DNA from: Acidimicrobiaceae bacterium
GTDB lineage: Bacteria > Actinomycetota > Acidimicrobiia > Acidimicrobiales > Bog-793
Length of the DNA stretch: 5,724 bases
Assembly (NCBI GenBank): GCA_025463965.1
Contig: JAODBN010000408.1
Span: 1-5,724 of the forward strand
Direction of reading: 5' to 3'
The notes under the pieces are model-generated. The model did no database searches. It saw only the letters and a list, made by a program, of their open reading frames with translations, and was not told where the DNA came from. Both the position numbers and the translations under genes were made by a program. The number at the start of each line of letters is the position of its first letter. Position 1 is the stretch's first letter. This document shows, one piece after another, positions 4,743-5,724 of the stretch.

Positions 4743-5724
4743 GCGAGGCCTCCGCCGCCCTCGATCGCCTGAGCGAGGACTTCTTCGAGACCCAGAACCG
4801 CGCAGACCCCCTCGGCGCGACCCTGCTCGGCATCTCGGGCCACGACTCCGAGCTTCCCGACCCGAGCCGGGAGGGTGCCCGGCGTGACGTGGCGCGCTTT
4901 CGAGCCGTCGAGGAAGAGCTCCAGAGGCTCGATCCCGGCGAGCTCGACGACGCGGGGACGGTGAACCACGCGGTCCTAAAGCGGCTCGCCTGGGGGGCCC
5001 GATCCGATCTCGAACACGGCTTGTGGGAGACGAACGTCTCGGCGGAGGGCTATGCCGCGCCGCAGTCCATGGTCTTTATGTGCGTGCCGTCGGCGGTCGT
5101 GGCCGACGAGTCGAGCGCCGACGAGTACCTCACCCGTCTTCGAGGACTGCCCGCCTACTTCGACGCCATCGGCGACCGCTTGGTGCAGGCGAAGGCCGAA
5201 GGACGCCTTTCAACCGAGCCGGGGGTGCGCCAGGCGATCGGCCAGCTCGAGGGACACCTGGGTGCTCCCATCGAAGAGGACGCCCTCGCCAACCCGCACA
5301 CACGCGGGCCGAAGCTCGCCACCTTCACCGAACAAGCGCGCCGCGCGGTCCTCACGGGCGTCCGACCCGCCATGGAACGCCTCGCCGGGGTTCTTCGCGA
5401 CGAGCTGCTGCCGAGCGCTCGAGGCGAGCACGAGGTCGGCATTCGCTTCGTCCCCCGCGGCGAAGAGGGCTATCGCGCCGCGGTCCGCCGGCACACCACG
5501 ACCGAGCTCGACCCCGCCGAGATCCACGAGATCGGCCTCGAGTGCGTCGCGCGCCTGAAGCAGGAGTGGTCAGAGCTCGGCGCGAAGGTTCTCGGCACCA
5601 GCGACGTGCCGGCCATCCTGGCTCGCCTTCGCGAGGATCCCTCACTGCGCTTTACGGACTCGAGCCAGATCGTCGACGTGGTGAGCCGGGCCCTTGAACG
5701 GGCCGAGGCCGCCCGTGACGGGTG
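4739..5724 (+). CDS. DUF885 family protein, N-terminal part (3' end outside window)
   Basis: The frame stays open from ATG 4739 to the window edge, giving 328 complete codons of a protein family usually about 550-600 residues long. DUF885 proteins are alpha-helical, and many carry a zinc-peptidase HExxH-type site in the C-terminal half, which would lie beyond this window. The visible part shows family-like features: an early L-x-x-x-F-F-E-x-x-x-R-x-D-P motif, the Y-R-A-A-V-R-R-H-T-T segment, and HEIGLE at residues 263-268 followed by a long helix (RLKQEWSELG). No signal peptide is visible, although some relatives are secreted lipoproteins. The start is uncertain: GTG 4730 in the same frame would add three residues, and neither site has a clear Shine-Dalgarno sequence, so coupling with the upstream gene is likely. 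Position and direction make it the fifth gene of the operon, probably another peptidase or amidase acting on related substrates. Confidence 0.8.
   Translation, partial: MSEASAALDRLSEDFFETQNRADPLGATLLGISGHDSELPDPSREGARRDVARFRAVEEELQRLDPGELDDAGTVNHAVLKRLAWGARSDLEHGLWETNVSAEGYAAPQSMVFMCVPSAVVADESSADEYLTRLRGLPAYFDAIGDRLVQAKAEGRLSTEPGVRQAIGQLEGHLGAPIEEDALANPHTRGPKLATFTEQARRAVLTGVRPAMERLAGVLRDELLPSARGEHEVGIRFVPRGEEGYRAAVRRHTTTELDPAEIHEIGLECVARLKQEWSELGAKVLGTSDVPAILARLREDPSLRFTDSSQIVDVVSRALERAEAARDG

Noticed and set aside
3622..4833. Minus-strand open frame of 403 codons
   Set aside because: It covers the M19 gene and the start of DUF885 in antisense. No family features are visible, and the + strand genes explain the region.
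5023..5697. Plus-strand open frame of 224 codons (and another at 5052-5558)
   Set aside because: These are alternative frames inside the DUF885 gene, with arginine- and serine-rich low-complexity translations. The frame from 4739 carries the family-like sequence.
1..5724. tRNA, rRNA, CRISPR, insertion sequence or phage features
   Set aside because: No tRNA-like cloverleaf, spaced direct repeats, terminal inverted repeats or transposase/integrase sequence was seen. Coding sequence fills almost the whole window.

Overview
The window comes from a GC-rich bacterial chromosome with tightly packed genes, GTG as well as ATG starts, a strong preference for G or C at codon third positions, and stop/start overlaps of the ATGA and GTGA type. 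This suggests an actinobacterium or a similar high-GC lineage. No marker gene is present, so the taxonomy is only an inference. All convincing genes lie on the + strand, and the long minus-strand frames are shadows of GC-rich codons.

Bases 2-571 hold the 3' end of a PLP-dependent threonine synthase-like gene. A 147-bp gap follows (572-718). It contains one conspicuously AT-rich spot at 608-623 that reads both as a possible -10 element and as an imperfect GntR/FadR-type palindrome, and it ends in a good Shine-Dalgarno sequence. From 719 to the window edge runs an apparent operon of five genes: a creatininase-family amidohydrolase (719-1429), a short NAD-type SDR oxidoreductase (1426-2127), an M20 metallopeptidase (2129-3484), an M19 membrane-dipeptidase-family protein (3481-4689), and the N-terminal part of a DUF885 protein (4739-5724, running off the end). 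Neighbouring genes overlap by 4 nt or are 1 nt apart, except before DUF885. There, a 49-nt spacer contains an 18-bp tandem duplication and an 18-codon mini-ORF that touches both neighbours through ATGA overlaps.

The operon joins four structurally unrelated hydrolase families that act on amide or peptide bonds with one dehydrogenase. A reasonable but unproven reading is a catabolic cassette for a small amide, cyclic amide or modified dipeptide: the creatininase homologue opens or cleaves an amide, the M20, M19 and DUF885 enzymes finish hydrolysis to amino acids, and the SDR oxidises or reduces a hydroxyl or carbonyl group. No transporter, regulator gene, RNA gene, mobile element or CRISPR array is visible. 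The points most worth a second look are the His-x-His in place of the usual His-x-Asp at the M19 metal site, the duplicated restart region before DUF885, the shared 13-bp gene-end sequence at two junctions, and the candidate operator/promoter before the operon.
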